A stretch of DNA of 30,185 nucleotides, from assembly GCA_964607765.1 (NCBI GenBank), contig CAZSNT010000131.1:1-30185 (forward strand), written 5' to 3'. This stretch comes from CAZSNT01 sp964607765. GTDB lineage: Bacteria; Verrucomicrobiota; Lentisphaeria; Oligosphaerales; JABHEG01. A program made the position numbers and the translations under genes. Shown here one piece after another: positions 8,085 to 16,652 of the stretch (the stretch's first letter is position 1; every line of letters starts with the position of its first letter). The notes below the pieces were generated by a model. The model was given only the letters and a program-made list of their open reading frames with translations, had not been told where the DNA came from and did not search any database.

Positions 8085-9197
8085 CTACTTCAGACCGTGC
8101 CTGGCTGCGGCATCGGCCGCGTGCCATTCAGCGTCCGGTGCGGGCTTGAGCTGGCCTGCCTCGACCATGGCTGCAAGCGGGTTATCTTCGATGTCGAGCG
8201 GGAACTCGATCCGGGCGCGCCGGCGGCTGGACTCGTAGGCACCGAAGATGATCTCAGTGGCGATCAGTGCGCGGCTTGCGTGCAGCTGGCAGTCGCGCCC
8301 TTCCCGCATGCAGGCGATGACGTCTGCGATGGCCCGTTCATGGAGGCCGGGACCATGGATGCTCTCACCGGCGGTATCGGGCACGATCCACTCCCTGTCG
8401 CCACAGCTCTTGTAACGCAACGGCGGCCCATCTTTCACGCCGACCTCGATAACACCGGCGGTGCCGATCAGCCGATCGACGCAGCCCACAGGCGAGGCGT
8501 CCCCCGCGCCGGTCATGATGAGCCCGAACAGGCCGCCTTCGTACTCGATGAGCACGACCTGCTGGTTCTCGTTGTGCGAGCCGAACACGCGGTCCTCCTG
8601 TCGGTAATCGACTTGGGCGAGCACCCACTTTGCGCGCCGTTCACCGTTGAAAAAGCTGAACATATCGATGAAGTGCGTTCCGGTATCGTAGAGGTTGCCT
8701 GCTCCGCACTCGAGGCGTTCCAGCTCGCCGATGGCTCCGTCGGTGAGCAGCTGTTTCGCCATGACGAACGGCGTGCCGTAGCGGCGTTGGTGGTTGAACG
8801 TGAGCTGTTTTCCCGCGGCTTCTGCAGCGGCAGCCATGCGTCTGGCGCCTCCCCACGTATGTGCCATGGGTTTCTCGCAGTGGATGGCTCTGACGCTATC
8901 GGTATTGCAGACGGCCAGCACCATGGACTCGTGCAGGTGCATCCAGGTGCAGATGCTGACCATATCCGGCTTGACCTGCTCGAGCATCTGGTTGTAGTCG
9001 CTGAACACGTTGGGCACGTCGTAGGCATCGGCGAACGCTCGCGCGTTGGCTTCCACAATGTCCGCGCACGCAACGATATCGCAGCCTTCGGCAGCGCGGT
9101 AGCCTTCGGCGTGTCGGTAAGCCATGGCGAACCCGAACTTGCTGCCGCGGCTCCGCTTCTTCCCGGTCCCAATCACTGCGACCCTGAGTTTGCTCAT
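8085..9197 (-). CDS. Gfo/Idh/MocA family oxidoreductase (second paralogue)
   Basis: This 370-aa protein is a second, clearly diverged Gfo/Idh/MocA oxidoreductase and the promoter-proximal gene of the operon. VAVIGTG (7-12) begins the Rossmann fold, but the glycine loop is followed by an unusual basic stretch (KKRSRGSK) before the first helix. The EKP lysine motif is at 108-110 (HCEKP), and the second-domain signature DTGTHFIDMF at 171-180 carries His175 and Asp178. AAGGAGA lies about 7 nt upstream of the ATG at 9197. It is separated from the next oxidoreductase by 65 bp. Two adjacent paralogues often catalyse successive or reversible oxidations in rare-sugar breakdown, and this is inference here. 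Confidence 0.92.
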   Translation of the reverse strand: MSKLRVAVIGTGKKRSRGSKFGFAMAYRHAEGYRAAEGCDIVACADIVEANARAFADAYDVPNVFSDYNQMLEQVKPDMVSICTWMHLHESMVLAVCNTDSVRAIHCEKPMAHTWGGARRMAAAAEAAGKQLTFNHQRRYGTPFVMAKQLLTDGAIGELERLECGAGNLYDTGTHFIDMFSFFNGERRAKWVLAQVDYRQEDRVFGSHNENQQVVLIEYEGGLFGLIMTGAGDASPVGCVDRLIGTAGVIEVGVKDGPPLRYKSCGDREWIVPDTAGESIHGPGLHERAIADVIACMREGRDCQLHASRALIATEIIFGAYESSRRRARIEFPLDIEDNPLAAMVEAGQLKPAPDAEWHAADAAARHGLK

Positions 9198-9235
9198 GGG
9201 ATTCTCCTTGACGGTCCGTGTTCTTGCGCTGCCGT

Positions 9236-9265
9236 AGTATAACGCTGCTGTGCAGGAGTCAGCCA
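9236..9265 (-). promoter_or_regulatory. Candidate promoter of the Gfo/Idh-M42 operon
   Basis: On the minus strand TATACT (9241-9236) is a good -10 hexamer placed about 40 nt before the ATG at 9197. The -35 region (about 9259-9265) is poor. It lies in the divergent spacer between this operon and the large glycosidase gene. Confidence 0.3.
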
Positions 9266-9403
9266 GTCGCCGCGTGGAAGCTCGTTGGCAAGGCATCTGG
9301 CCTGGATGCGTTGACTCGCGCCGACGTTCAGCGTACGTTGCGCACGGGACTTGAGATTGCGGAGATTCGCATCGAGTGACGCCGGTTACAGAGGGTTGAT
9401 GTC

Positions 9404-12400
9404 ATGAAACGTGTTGTGTGCTTCGTCTGTGTGCTCGCGGCGGTGACCCATGCCGAGGTGCGCCTGAATGATGGCGCCTGGGAGTTGGAGAACGCGGCGT
9501 TAATGGTCCGGGTAAATCCGGAAAACGCGTGGTTGAGCGTGTTGGAGAAGGAGTCAGGCACGCTTTGGCAGCAGGAAGATCCGGCGCGGCACGGCGCGAA
9601 CCGTGACCAGGTCCGAGCGCGTCGCGCACCGGGCCCGGTGGCTGTCGACGGCAACCCGGCGGAGTGGCGGTTCACTCCGCACGCGGAGTATGTGTGGCTG
9701 CCGTGGAAGGGTGACAATGGTGAGAGCAACTGCTCGGGTGGCGCGAAGCTGATGTGGGACGAGCGCATGTTCTACCTGTACGTGCGGGTCCGGGACGACA
9801 ATGTGGCGTTCGGCGGCGAAGCGACCACGGAGTGGTGGGAATCGGATTCGGTGGAGTTCTGGGTCGACGCGGTCCAAGTTGGTCTTCACTTGTCGCCTGC
9901 GGGCCGTGAGGTGGCGGTCAATGCGCGCGGCGAGGAGTATGCGGGCAGCAGTGTGGGATTGCGTCTGATTACGGAGGACAAGCTGCCCGGCTACGAGTTG
10001 GAGGTGGCCATGCCGCTGGAGCACTTCCCCGTTCTCCGGGACCCGGGCAGCGGCGTTCGCTTCAGCTTCGTAATCGGCATCAATGATGCCGACCCCGAGC
10101 CTGATGCTCCTGTACGGCGTGCGCGTCAGACGTATTATCCGCGTTCGTGGACGCACTCAGCGCCGGCGACCTTCGCGGTGGCCGTGCTCACCGATTCGGA
10201 CGGCGTCGCTCCCGAGCGAACGCGCGACAACGACCGCAGTGCGAACGCAGCGGGCGGGCGTGTTTCCGACATGGCGCGCGGCCCTGAACCGAACAGCCTG
10301 GAGTTCAACTACACGGTCCGGCGTGGGCAGCCGGTCGAGTTGCCCTTGCGCGTGACGCTGGCGCTTGTCGCGGACGAGCCGTTTCTCGATGTGACGCTGG
10401 AGTGCCTTGCCGGCGCCGAGTCGCCACACAAAGCGTTCAACTTCCCTTTCGCGCTCTATCCGCCGGAGCCGGAGAGCTTCTTCATGGGCGTGGCCAACTA
10501 CACGAACGGGCGTTACCTGCCGGTGGGCGACAGCTTCTGTCGGAATCGTCGGTTCTGTCTCGGCGGCGGCGACCTGCCGTTTGTTCTCGTCACGGACGGC
10601 ACGCGAGGGTTGAGCACAATCCTGCTGACTCCGCATGACGCGGCCGTGCAGATGCAGACGCGTGCCGACGACTCGGAGAAGCTCGGCTTCCCAGGGTTCC
10701 ACTGGCTGCCGCAGAAGGGAGTGTGGGGCAACGCGCGGCGCGGACGCCTGGCGTTCCATGCACAAGGCGGACATGTGGCCGCCTGCAAAACCTACCGGAA
10801 ACTCGCCGCCGCACAGGGCTTGGTCCGGACGTTCCGCGAGAAAGCCCGGAAGAAGCCCGACGTGCGCAAGTTGTTCGGTGCGGTCAACTGGTGGGGGGCT
10901 GCGGGTTTGCCGTTTGTGAAGGAGGCGGTGGCTGCGGGGATGCGGCACGGCTTGTTCAACGGCCGGCCGGGCCCTGAGGACATGGCTGAGATTGTGAAGC
11001 TGGGCTGGCTTGCGGGCGAGTATGACAATTACGAGGACATCAATGATTCGGAGACCATTGCGCGAGCAAAAGCCCCGGTCAAGGAACACGCTGTGGTCAG
11101 AGCGGACGGCGAATTCATGACGGCCTGGATCACCCGTGACGAGGACATGAACCCGGTCCACACGTACATGAAACAGTGTACGGGCGTCATGGAGAAGTGC
11201 GCGCGGATCATCGTACCGAAGGTGCTGGCGACGTACCCCTACAACACGCGGTTCCTCGACGTAACGACAGCCTGCGGGCTGAAGGAGTGCTACTCACCGT
11301 TGCATGCACTCACTCGCGCTCAGGATCAACGCTGTCGCGAGCGGTTGCTGGCCTACGTGGGGGACGAGCTCGGGCTGGTGGCCGGAGGCGAGCATGGCCG
11401 CTACTGGGATGTGCCGTACCTCGATTACCATGAAGGCATGATGGGGGGGGCGTGTTACAGCTGGCCCGCAGGCTACCTCCGCGAGGTGAAGGCACGCGAG
11501 GAGTTGTCTGAACGCTACCTGAAATACGGCATTGATCCCACGAATCGCGTACCCATGTTCGAGCTTGTGTTCCACGACTGTGTGGTCAACTACTGGTACT
11601 GGGGCGCGTGCAGCGACTACCTGCACCAGGTTGCGCCCGAGCTCACTGACCGGAAAACGGCGATGAATGTGCTCTACGGAACCCCCCCAATGATGTGGGC
11701 CCGCAGCCGCGGACTGCGGTGGCAGGTCCCGGAGGAGCGCGAGAAGATGCTCGAGATCTACCGCAACGTGTGCAAGCTGCACGAGGTGATTGCAGACCAG
11801 GAAATGCTCTCGCACGAGTATGTGACCGCGGATCGGCAGGTTCAGCGCACCGTTTTTGCGGACGGCACGACATGCACGGTGAACTTCGGGACGGTTCCCC
11901 ACTCGGTGACAGGTCCCGGGACTGAGTTGGTCCTGCGGCAGAACGACTTCGCGGTCGCCGGGCCGCGCATTGAGCAGTGGCGTGTGAGCTCAGCAGCCAC
12001 CCCGCCGGTGGTTGAGACCTACATCCGCACGGACAACTGTCTGTTCGTCGATCAGCCCGGCCGCAAGTACGGAGTTGGCCCTGCGAGTGGGGTTGGTCGG
12101 CTGTGGGCGACGCTCATGGCGCCGGATCGGCTGCAGGTTGTGCTGGCGCCGGGCGCGCAGAGCAGGCTGGACCTTGGCGGTTGGAATCCGGCGTGGGCTG
12201 ATCAGCCGGTAGCGGTGTTCCGGGCTGACACTTCGGGGGAGTTGCTTGAGCGGCTGTCGGTTCCATCCGACCGTGTGCTGGCCCTTCAGGCCGGCGCCGA
12301 GTCCTCTGCGCGGTTCACAGTCCTGTTGGGGGCGGCGGCGCGTCAGCCCGACGTGACGTTGTCGGACCTAACGATCACGGCGGCGGGCGTTGACGTGGAC

Positions 12401-13657
12401 AGCGATACAGTTCTCGCGCCCAATGCAGCGCTGGCTGTTACCGCAACGGTCCGGAACACCGGTCTTGCGGCGGCGCGCGATGTCGTCGTGGCGCTGCGAC
12501 TGGACAGCGCAGCCGGGCCCGTACTGGCGCGCAAGGAGTTCGGGGAGATCGCGCCGGGAACTGTTGCCAGTGTGAGTGCGGAATTGGCCGCGGCGAAGGC
12601 GGACGGGGCGCGTCGCGTGGTGGCCACTGCGGAGGCGGCTGCGGCCATCACGCAATCGGGGCGGCTGCGGCTGGAGGCAGGGTTCACGGGGCCGTTCGTC
12701 GAGCGCGCCTTCCCGCACCGGTGGACGGTGCGCCTGAACGTTCCTGACGGCGCCTCGGGCGGACTGCCGGTGGAGATGCCGTTCGAGCCGGGCAGAGCGG
12801 ATCCCAACAACCTGCGCGTTCGTTTTGCCGGCGGCGCGGTGGTGCCCGCCCAGTTCGAGGGCGGGGCCGAAGGGGACGGGACGGGTGTGCTCGTGTTCGT
12901 GCTGCCGGACGGCCTGCCGCCTGGTGTGCAGCAAGCGAGTGTGCTCGGCACGGCGCGAGGCAGCGATGCCGTGCTGCCGTACACGGGTCGATTCGAGGTC
13001 GCAGCGGACGGGTCACGGTTGTGTTTCAGCACGTATTCGGCGAGCATCCGTGACGGTGTGCTGAGCGATATTTCCATCCGTAGCGCCGACGGCAGTGAGG
13101 TGCGTGTGGCCTCGCAGGTCATCGTCTCCTCGAAAGAGACGGGCTGGTCGCGTGAGCCGGGTGACGTGACGGCGCTGACGCTGCTTCACAGCGGCCCTGT
13201 GCGCGCCGTGTTCCGGTGCAACAAGAGGATCGACGCGACGTTCGGCCTGACCCGGCAGTGGCGGTTCTATGGTGACCGGTTCGAGGTGCTCTCCAGCTGC
13301 GCGCCGGCGATCGGGTGTCTGACGCGGGCGTTCTACAGCGCGGATGCCAAGGCGACGAATGAGACCGGGAATTCGGCCGACATGGACGGACAGGGGAACG
13401 GCGAGGAGTTCGGATTCAAAGGCACACCGCAGTGGTATGCCGTGTTCTCAGACACGTGGCGCAACGCTTGCATTGCGCTGACGCCATCGAGCAGTTTCAC
13501 CTACTGGGACAGCGGCGCGCACAGGGGGCAGATCGCGCTGAACACGTCGGGGACGGGGCCGGAAAGGCGCGTCTACATCTGGGGCGGCGGCGCGGAGACG
13601 GACGCGTTTGCCGCGGCCGCGGCGAAGGCGTACCGGGAAGGCGTTGACGTGGAGTAG
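9404..13657 (+). CDS. Large secreted glycosidase-like protein (GH101/GH129/DUF5696-like) with CBM9-like and CARDB domains
   Basis: This 1417-aa protein begins MKRVVCFVCVLAAVTHA, a signal peptide. Residues about 75-265 form a CBM9-like domain (PVAVDGNPAEWRF, LMWDERMFYLYVRVRD, DSVEFWVDA). A beta-sandwich follows, then from about 480 a probable TIM barrel (LFGAVNWWGAAG; RFLDVTTACG near 618; GGEHGRYWDVPYLDYHEG near 662). The Asp of FLDVTT and the Glu of GGEHG lie 44 residues apart and could be nucleophile and acid/base, by analogy with GH101/GH129 alpha-N-acetylgalactosaminidases. Residues about 1000-1090 resemble a CARDB domain, and the last 300 residues form further beta-sandwich. GAGGG lies 8 nt before the ATG. 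The family assignment is by motif resemblance only, and the substrate is unknown. It is divergent from the Gfo/Idh operon. Confidence 0.7.
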   Translation: MKRVVCFVCVLAAVTHAEVRLNDGAWELENAALMVRVNPENAWLSVLEKESGTLWQQEDPARHGANRDQVRARRAPGPVAVDGNPAEWRFTPHAEYVWLPWKGDNGESNCSGGAKLMWDERMFYLYVRVRDDNVAFGGEATTEWWESDSVEFWVDAVQVGLHLSPAGREVAVNARGEEYAGSSVGLRLITEDKLPGYELEVAMPLEHFPVLRDPGSGVRFSFVIGINDADPEPDAPVRRARQTYYPRSWTHSAPATFAVAVLTDSDGVAPERTRDNDRSANAAGGRVSDMARGPEPNSLEFNYTVRRGQPVELPLRVTLALVADEPFLDVTLECLAGAESPHKAFNFPFALYPPEPESFFMGVANYTNGRYLPVGDSFCRNRRFCLGGGDLPFVLVTDGTRGLSTILLTPHDAAVQMQTRADDSEKLGFPGFHWLPQKGVWGNARRGRLAFHAQGGHVAACKTYRKLAAAQGLVRTFREKARKKPDVRKLFGAVNWWGAAGLPFVKEAVAAGMRHGLFNGRPGPEDMAEIVKLGWLAGEYDNYEDINDSETIARAKAPVKEHAVVRADGEFMTAWITRDEDMNPVHTYMKQCTGVMEKCARIIVPKVLATYPYNTRFLDVTTACGLKECYSPLHALTRAQDQRCRERLLAYVGDELGLVAGGEHGRYWDVPYLDYHEGMMGGACYSWPAGYLREVKAREELSERYLKYGIDPTNRVPMFELVFHDCVVNYWYWGACSDYLHQVAPELTDRKTAMNVLYGTPPMMWARSRGLRWQVPEEREKMLEIYRNVCKLHEVIADQEMLSHEYVTADRQVQRTVFADGTTCTVNFGTVPHSVTGPGTELVLRQNDFAVAGPRIEQWRVSSAATPPVVETYIRTDNCLFVDQPGRKYGVGPASGVGRLWATLMAPDRLQVVLAPGAQSRLDLGGWNPAWADQPVAVFRADTSGELLERLSVPSDRVLALQAGAESSARFTVLLGAAARQPDVTLSDLTITAAGVDVDSDTVLAPNAALAVTATVRNTGLAAARDVVVALRLDSAAGPVLARKEFGEIAPGTVASVSAELAAAKADGARRVVATAEAAAAITQSGRLRLEAGFTGPFVERAFPHRWTVRLNVPDGASGGLPVEMPFEPGRADPNNLRVRFAGGAVVPAQFEGGAEGDGTGVLVFVLPDGLPPGVQQASVLGTARGSDAVLPYTGRFEVAADGSRLCFSTYSASIRDGVLSDISIRSADGSEVRVASQVIVSSKETGWSREPGDVTALTLLHSGPVRAVFRCNKRIDATFGLTRQWRFYGDRFEVLSSCAPAIGCLTRAFYSADAKATNETGNSADMDGQGNGEEFGFKGTPQWYAVFSDTWRNACIALTPSSSFTYWDSGAHRGQIALNTSGTGPERRVYIWGGGAETDAFAAAAAKAYREGVDVE

Positions 13658-13673
13658 CACAGGGGGTTACTGA

Positions 13674-13803
13674 GAGACGGAAGACGGAAGACGGAAGACG
13701 AGAAGCGGAAAGGGCCGCAGTGGGCGGGGGCCGCAGCGGTGCAGCGACTGTGATTCGTCTTCCGTTTTCCGTTTTCCGTTTTCCGTCTTCCGTCTTCCGT
13801 TTT
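13674..13803. repeat. Inverted array of 7-bp repeats between convergent genes
   Basis: The left arm (about 13675-13702) has tandem AGACGGA units. The right arm (about 13755-13808) has about seven tandem TCCGTYT units, the reverse complement. A perfect 18-bp inverted repeat pairs ACGGAAGACGGAAGACGG (13677-13694) with 13783-13800. With G-U pairs the helix extends to about 26 bp around a 76-nt GC-rich loop. The right arm ends 3 nt before the stop of the four-helix-bundle gene, so the array could act as a bidirectional terminator or RNA-stability element. No U-tract follows on either strand. Confidence 0.85.
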
Positions 13804-13806
13804 CCG

Positions 13807-14304
13807 TCAGGGCTGTTGCCTGTCGGCTTGGACGCAACGGCCGTTCGGCAGGCGCACAATGCCGAAGTCCGCTATGATCTGCTCCCAGCGTTTGACGGCA
13901 CGAGGGGGGCTCTGGTGATACATGGGCCCTCGTGCCGCATCGGGGGCCTGCATGCTGGTCACCCAACCGTAGATCTGGCGGCTGATGTCGCGCGCCTTCT
14001 CACGCAAGGCTTCTGCCTCGGCGGGAAGGATGTAGCCCAGGTCTCCGGCGTTCCAGAGCTGGGAACGGACCTCGCCGGCGCTGCCTTTGGCGTAGTAGAG
14101 GAAGAGGATCAGGTCGCGCGTTGTGCCACGTTCATGACCTTCGGCGATGTTCGAGGGAATGGACACGGCGGCACGCTGGATCTGGTCGACCAGGCCACGA
14201 TCCCGGGCGAAGGCGGGGTACTCCGTGACACGGTAGATTGCCTTCACAAGTTCACGGCCGGCTTTCCACACGGGGATGTCTTCGAACTGCCTGAACTGGG
14301 GCAT
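13807..14304 (-). CDS. Four-helix-bundle protein (S23 / 23S rRNA intervening-sequence type)
   Basis: This 165-aa protein has the TIGR02436/IVP signature: FEDIPVWKAGRELVKAIYRVT at the N-terminus, then DQIQRAAVSIPSNIAEGHERG (about 40-60) and a third helix FLYYAKGSAGEVRSQLW (68-84). The C-terminus is a linker with RAVKRWEQIIADFGIVRLP. Family members form pentameric four-helix bundles. Some are encoded in 23S rRNA intervening sequences and others (Avd) assist retroelements, but free-standing chromosomal copies such as this have no settled function. AAAGGAG lies about 8 nt before the ATG at 14304. Its last codons abut the heptamer-repeat array. It is about 45 aa longer than the usual 115-125 aa because of the C-terminal extension. 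Confidence 0.9.
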   Translation of the reverse strand: MPQFRQFEDIPVWKAGRELVKAIYRVTEYPAFARDRGLVDQIQRAAVSIPSNIAEGHERGTTRDLILFLYYAKGSAGEVRSQLWNAGDLGYILPAEAEALREKARDISRQIYGWVTSMQAPDAARGPMYHQSPPRAVKRWEQIIADFGIVRLPNGRCVQADRQQP

Positions 14305-14369
14305 GGTTGTGCTCCTTTGTGTTGGTAGGTGGAGCGTGGTGATCACGACTGTGGCCTTTGTTACGCGCG

Positions 14370-14412
14370 AATAGCCTATATGCGAGCTAGTATATAATAG
14401 CCTCGGCGCGAG
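14370..14412 (-). promoter_or_regulatory. AT-rich promoter-like segment with a direct repeat upstream of the four-helix-bundle gene
   Basis: AATAGCCTnnnnGCGAG occurs at 14370-14386 and again at 14396-14412, a spacing of 26 bp. Between and within the copies, the minus strand carries -10-like TATTAT (14399-14394) and TATACT (14394-14389). No convincing -35 hexamer is present. The segment lies about 70-110 bp before the start at 14304 and is the most AT-rich spot in its neighbourhood. Confidence 0.35.
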
Positions 14413-14526
14413 TATTGTGCGAGCGGAGAGAAAACCACGGAGGGCTGATTGGCAGGCGGGACATGGGCGCAGGTGGCCGTCACCGCTTCTCTTCGCCCAC
14501 GAGTCCACCGGCTTCCGTAACGCTCG

Positions 14527-15552
14527 TCAGATGATCCGGTCGACCAGCTCCCGGGCCCCAAACCGGATTGGATCAGTAGTGAGAAGACCTTCGCGCCCTT
14601 CGATGTCTCGGAGGATCTGACGGGCCTCCTCCTCAGCAAACGCGGACGTGTTCAGGCAGATCCCCACCGTAGTCGGGCGCTGGAAACAGCCACAGACCTG
14701 GGCGATGTCTTCATACAGTGTCGCGCAGGCTCTCAGTGGCGGGACGCGAATCCAGGGAAAATCACGCAGTGTCTGTTGGCCGGCGCGATGGCAGATCACC
14801 AGGTGCGTCGGGCAGGCGCCTCGGATCAGGGGCATTGTTGCCGTGCTTCCCGGATGCAGGATGGAGCCTTGACCTTCGACGATGGCGAGCTCGGAATCGG
14901 CCGCGCTGAGCACAAGCTGTTCCACGGCGCCGCAGGCATAGTCGAGACGGACCGCGTCTAGAGGCAGCCCCTTCCCCGTAATGACAATGCCGATCTGGCC
15001 CGTGGCCAGGAACTCGGCCCGGACACCGCGGCTGCGCGCTTCCCGCCAAATCTCCAAGCCTGCGGACATTTTCCCGATTGCCATGTCAGTCCCAAGCATG
15101 AGCAGGCGCTTGTTTGGCAGCTCCCTGGCGCGGCCTTTGGCGATGCCGAGCCCCGACGGCTCGGCGCGGATGTCCCATATCCACTGCCCGGACGCCAACC
15201 CCGAATACCGCGGCTGGAGCGGGTCGTGCAGACCATTCACGATGCACATGCCGAGCTGCACTGCCTGGTCGAGCTGAGCCAGCCACTCGGGCGGAAGCAG
15301 GCCACCCGACGGCGCCAGGCCGAGAACCAGCACGTGGGCGCCCAGGGCACGTGCGTCTTGCACGGTGGCCACAACCGGGCAGGCGCGCGGCAAGTCCACA
15401 ACGTCGGCCGTGCTCTTGCCTGCGTGCGTCGAGTCGATCACGCAGGTAACGGGGTTGGGGGAGTACCGCAGAATCCCGTACCCCATTTTGCCGGTCGGAT
15501 GGCCAAGCTTGCCTTCGAGGAAAATGGCCAGCGGCTGGTCAGGCAGCAGCAT
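14527..15552 (-). CDS. dgcN: DUF1611 / DgcN-type protein (putative acyl-D-glutamate pathway)
   Basis: This 341-aa DUF1611 protein has an N-terminal Rossmann-like part (LEGKLGHPTGKMGYGILRYS, VTCVIDSTHAGK at about 36-46) and a C-terminal P-loop NTPase-like part. The latter has a Walker-A-like GTDMAIGKM at 154-162, TGQIGI at 184-189 and VEGQGSILHPG at 226-235. DgcN was described with DgcA in a D-glutamate catabolic route in marine proteobacteria, where it was assigned N-acetylation of D-Glu. The start at 15552 lies inside the upstream epimerase gene (14-nt overlap), implying translational coupling. The pairing with an epimerase supports the DgcN assignment, but an N-acyl transfer role is taken from the family, not seen here. 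Confidence 0.85.
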   Translation of the reverse strand: MLLPDQPLAIFLEGKLGHPTGKMGYGILRYSPNPVTCVIDSTHAGKSTADVVDLPRACPVVATVQDARALGAHVLVLGLAPSGGLLPPEWLAQLDQAVQLGMCIVNGLHDPLQPRYSGLASGQWIWDIRAEPSGLGIAKGRARELPNKRLLMLGTDMAIGKMSAGLEIWREARSRGVRAEFLATGQIGIVITGKGLPLDAVRLDYACGAVEQLVLSAADSELAIVEGQGSILHPGSTATMPLIRGACPTHLVICHRAGQQTLRDFPWIRVPPLRACATLYEDIAQVCGCFQRPTTVGICLNTSAFAEEEARQILRDIEGREGLLTTDPIRFGARELVDRII

Positions 15553-16585
15553 GAGTCAGACGTGCTCCATGTCCGGGTAGGTCGTTGGGCGTGATCACCC
15601 CGTCAACCAGCTGCGCGCCTGCGGCGGGATCATCGATCAGGTTGAGGTGTGAATCCAGGTCGACGAAATCGAACAGCGCCCCGATTGCCGCCCCGGCCGA
15701 AATGGCGACGCTTGACTCCCCCATACACCCGATCATCGTCTGCAGGCCGTGAGCGCGGGCGACAGCCACAATGCGCACCGCTTCGGTCAGACCGCCACAC
15801 TTCATCAGTTTCACGTTCACCCCATCGGTCCTGTCTGCCAGGGCAGGCACGTCCGCGGCAACGTTGCAGGACTCGTCCACGAAGATGGGCAGCGGCCGGC
15901 TCCGGAACAACTCGGGCAACTGATCCTCGGCGCCTTGGGCGAGAGGCTGCTCAACGTATTCCACGGCGTGCTGCGCGAGCCAGGCCAGCATCTGTTTCGC
16001 GGCGGCGAGGGCCCAGCCGCCGTTTGCATCAACGCGGACCCGGACATCGAACCGTTCACACGCCGCCAGCACTGCGGCGAAGCTGTCCCGATCCGCCTCC
16101 ACGCCATCGCGGGAGCCGAGCTTCACTTTGAGGAAACGCGCACCGGTACGCGACAGGATCTCCGGTACGCGTTCCCGGATGACTGCAGGCGGCTCGATGC
16201 CGATGGTCACGGACGTAGGTGCGCTGCGTGCGGGCAGGCCGAAAATCCGGTGGAGCGGCTGCCCACACCGATGCCCGAACAGGTCCCAAATCGCAGTGTC
16301 CAGCGCTGCCAGGGCACGGGGGCGCACGCCAATGTCACGGCCACGCTGCCACACCTCGGTGATGGCCAGTCCCTCAATGCCCTCCGCCAGCAGAGCTCTG
16401 ATCTCCGCTTCGCCGGTTGCCGCGGTCTCGCCGCCGCGCGTCCCGGTCGCGGCCAGCTCCCCGATCCCCGTCAAGCCGCCCCGTTCGGCGCACACAAACA
16501 GGTTGACTGTAGCGGCGCTCACGCCGCGGCTGATGCGCAACGGGTAGCGTTTGGTCAACTCGATGGCCTCGAACCGTACGTTCAC
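15539..16585 (-). CDS. dgcA: Enolase-superfamily racemase/epimerase (Ala-Glu epimerase / DgcA type)
   Basis: This 348-aa mandelate-racemase/muconate-lactonizing-type enzyme has all key residues: the KVK catalytic lysine motif (Lys153, Lys155), metal ligands Asp186 (VDANGGW), Glu212 (VEQPL) and Asp237 (VDES), and the second catalytic lysine Lys259 (VNVKLMKCGG). The C-terminal DLD (Asp309, Asp311) matches the DxD motif that binds the substrate amino group in L-Ala-D/L-Glu epimerases. Substrates are therefore likely a Glu-containing dipeptide or N-acyl-Glu. The start is GTG at 16585, preceded by GGAG, and no nearer ATG precedes the conserved N-terminus. It lies 67 bp downstream of the heparinase-like gene and overlaps the DUF1611 gene. 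The companion favours the DgcA (N-acyl-D-Glu racemase) function over peptidoglycan dipeptide salvage. Confidence 0.88.
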   Translation of the reverse strand: MNVRFEAIELTKRYPLRISRGVSAATVNLFVCAERGGLTGIGELAATGTRGGETAATGEAEIRALLAEGIEGLAITEVWQRGRDIGVRPRALAALDTAIWDLFGHRCGQPLHRIFGLPARSAPTSVTIGIEPPAVIRERVPEILSRTGARFLKVKLGSRDGVEADRDSFAAVLAACERFDVRVRVDANGGWALAAAKQMLAWLAQHAVEYVEQPLAQGAEDQLPELFRSRPLPIFVDESCNVAADVPALADRTDGVNVKLMKCGGLTEAVRIVAVARAHGLQTMIGCMGESSVAISAGAAIGALFDFVDLDSHLNLIDDPAAGAQLVDGVITPNDLPGHGARLTHAAA

Positions 16586-16652
16586 AACGTGCTCCGTGGA
16601 TCCGCGAAGCCCGTCCTCCTCGAAGAGAACACGGCTCCCCAGACATCTCTCA

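Noticed and set aside
6922..9242. Two long plus-strand ORFs (366 and 407 aa) opposite the Gfo/Idh genes
   Set aside because: Both mirror real minus-strand coding sequence in a GC-rich genome, and no domains are recognisable.
11647..11658. TGACCGGAAAAC inside the large glycosidase-like gene, matching the 21.4-kb repeat
   Set aside because: A single copy without the dyad, within coding sequence (LTDRKTA). Probably coincidence.
13720..14328. 202-aa plus-strand ORF across the heptamer array
   Set aside because: Its N-terminal FRFPSSVFRFPS repeats are only the translation of the 7-bp repeat, and the rest is antisense of the four-helix-bundle gene.
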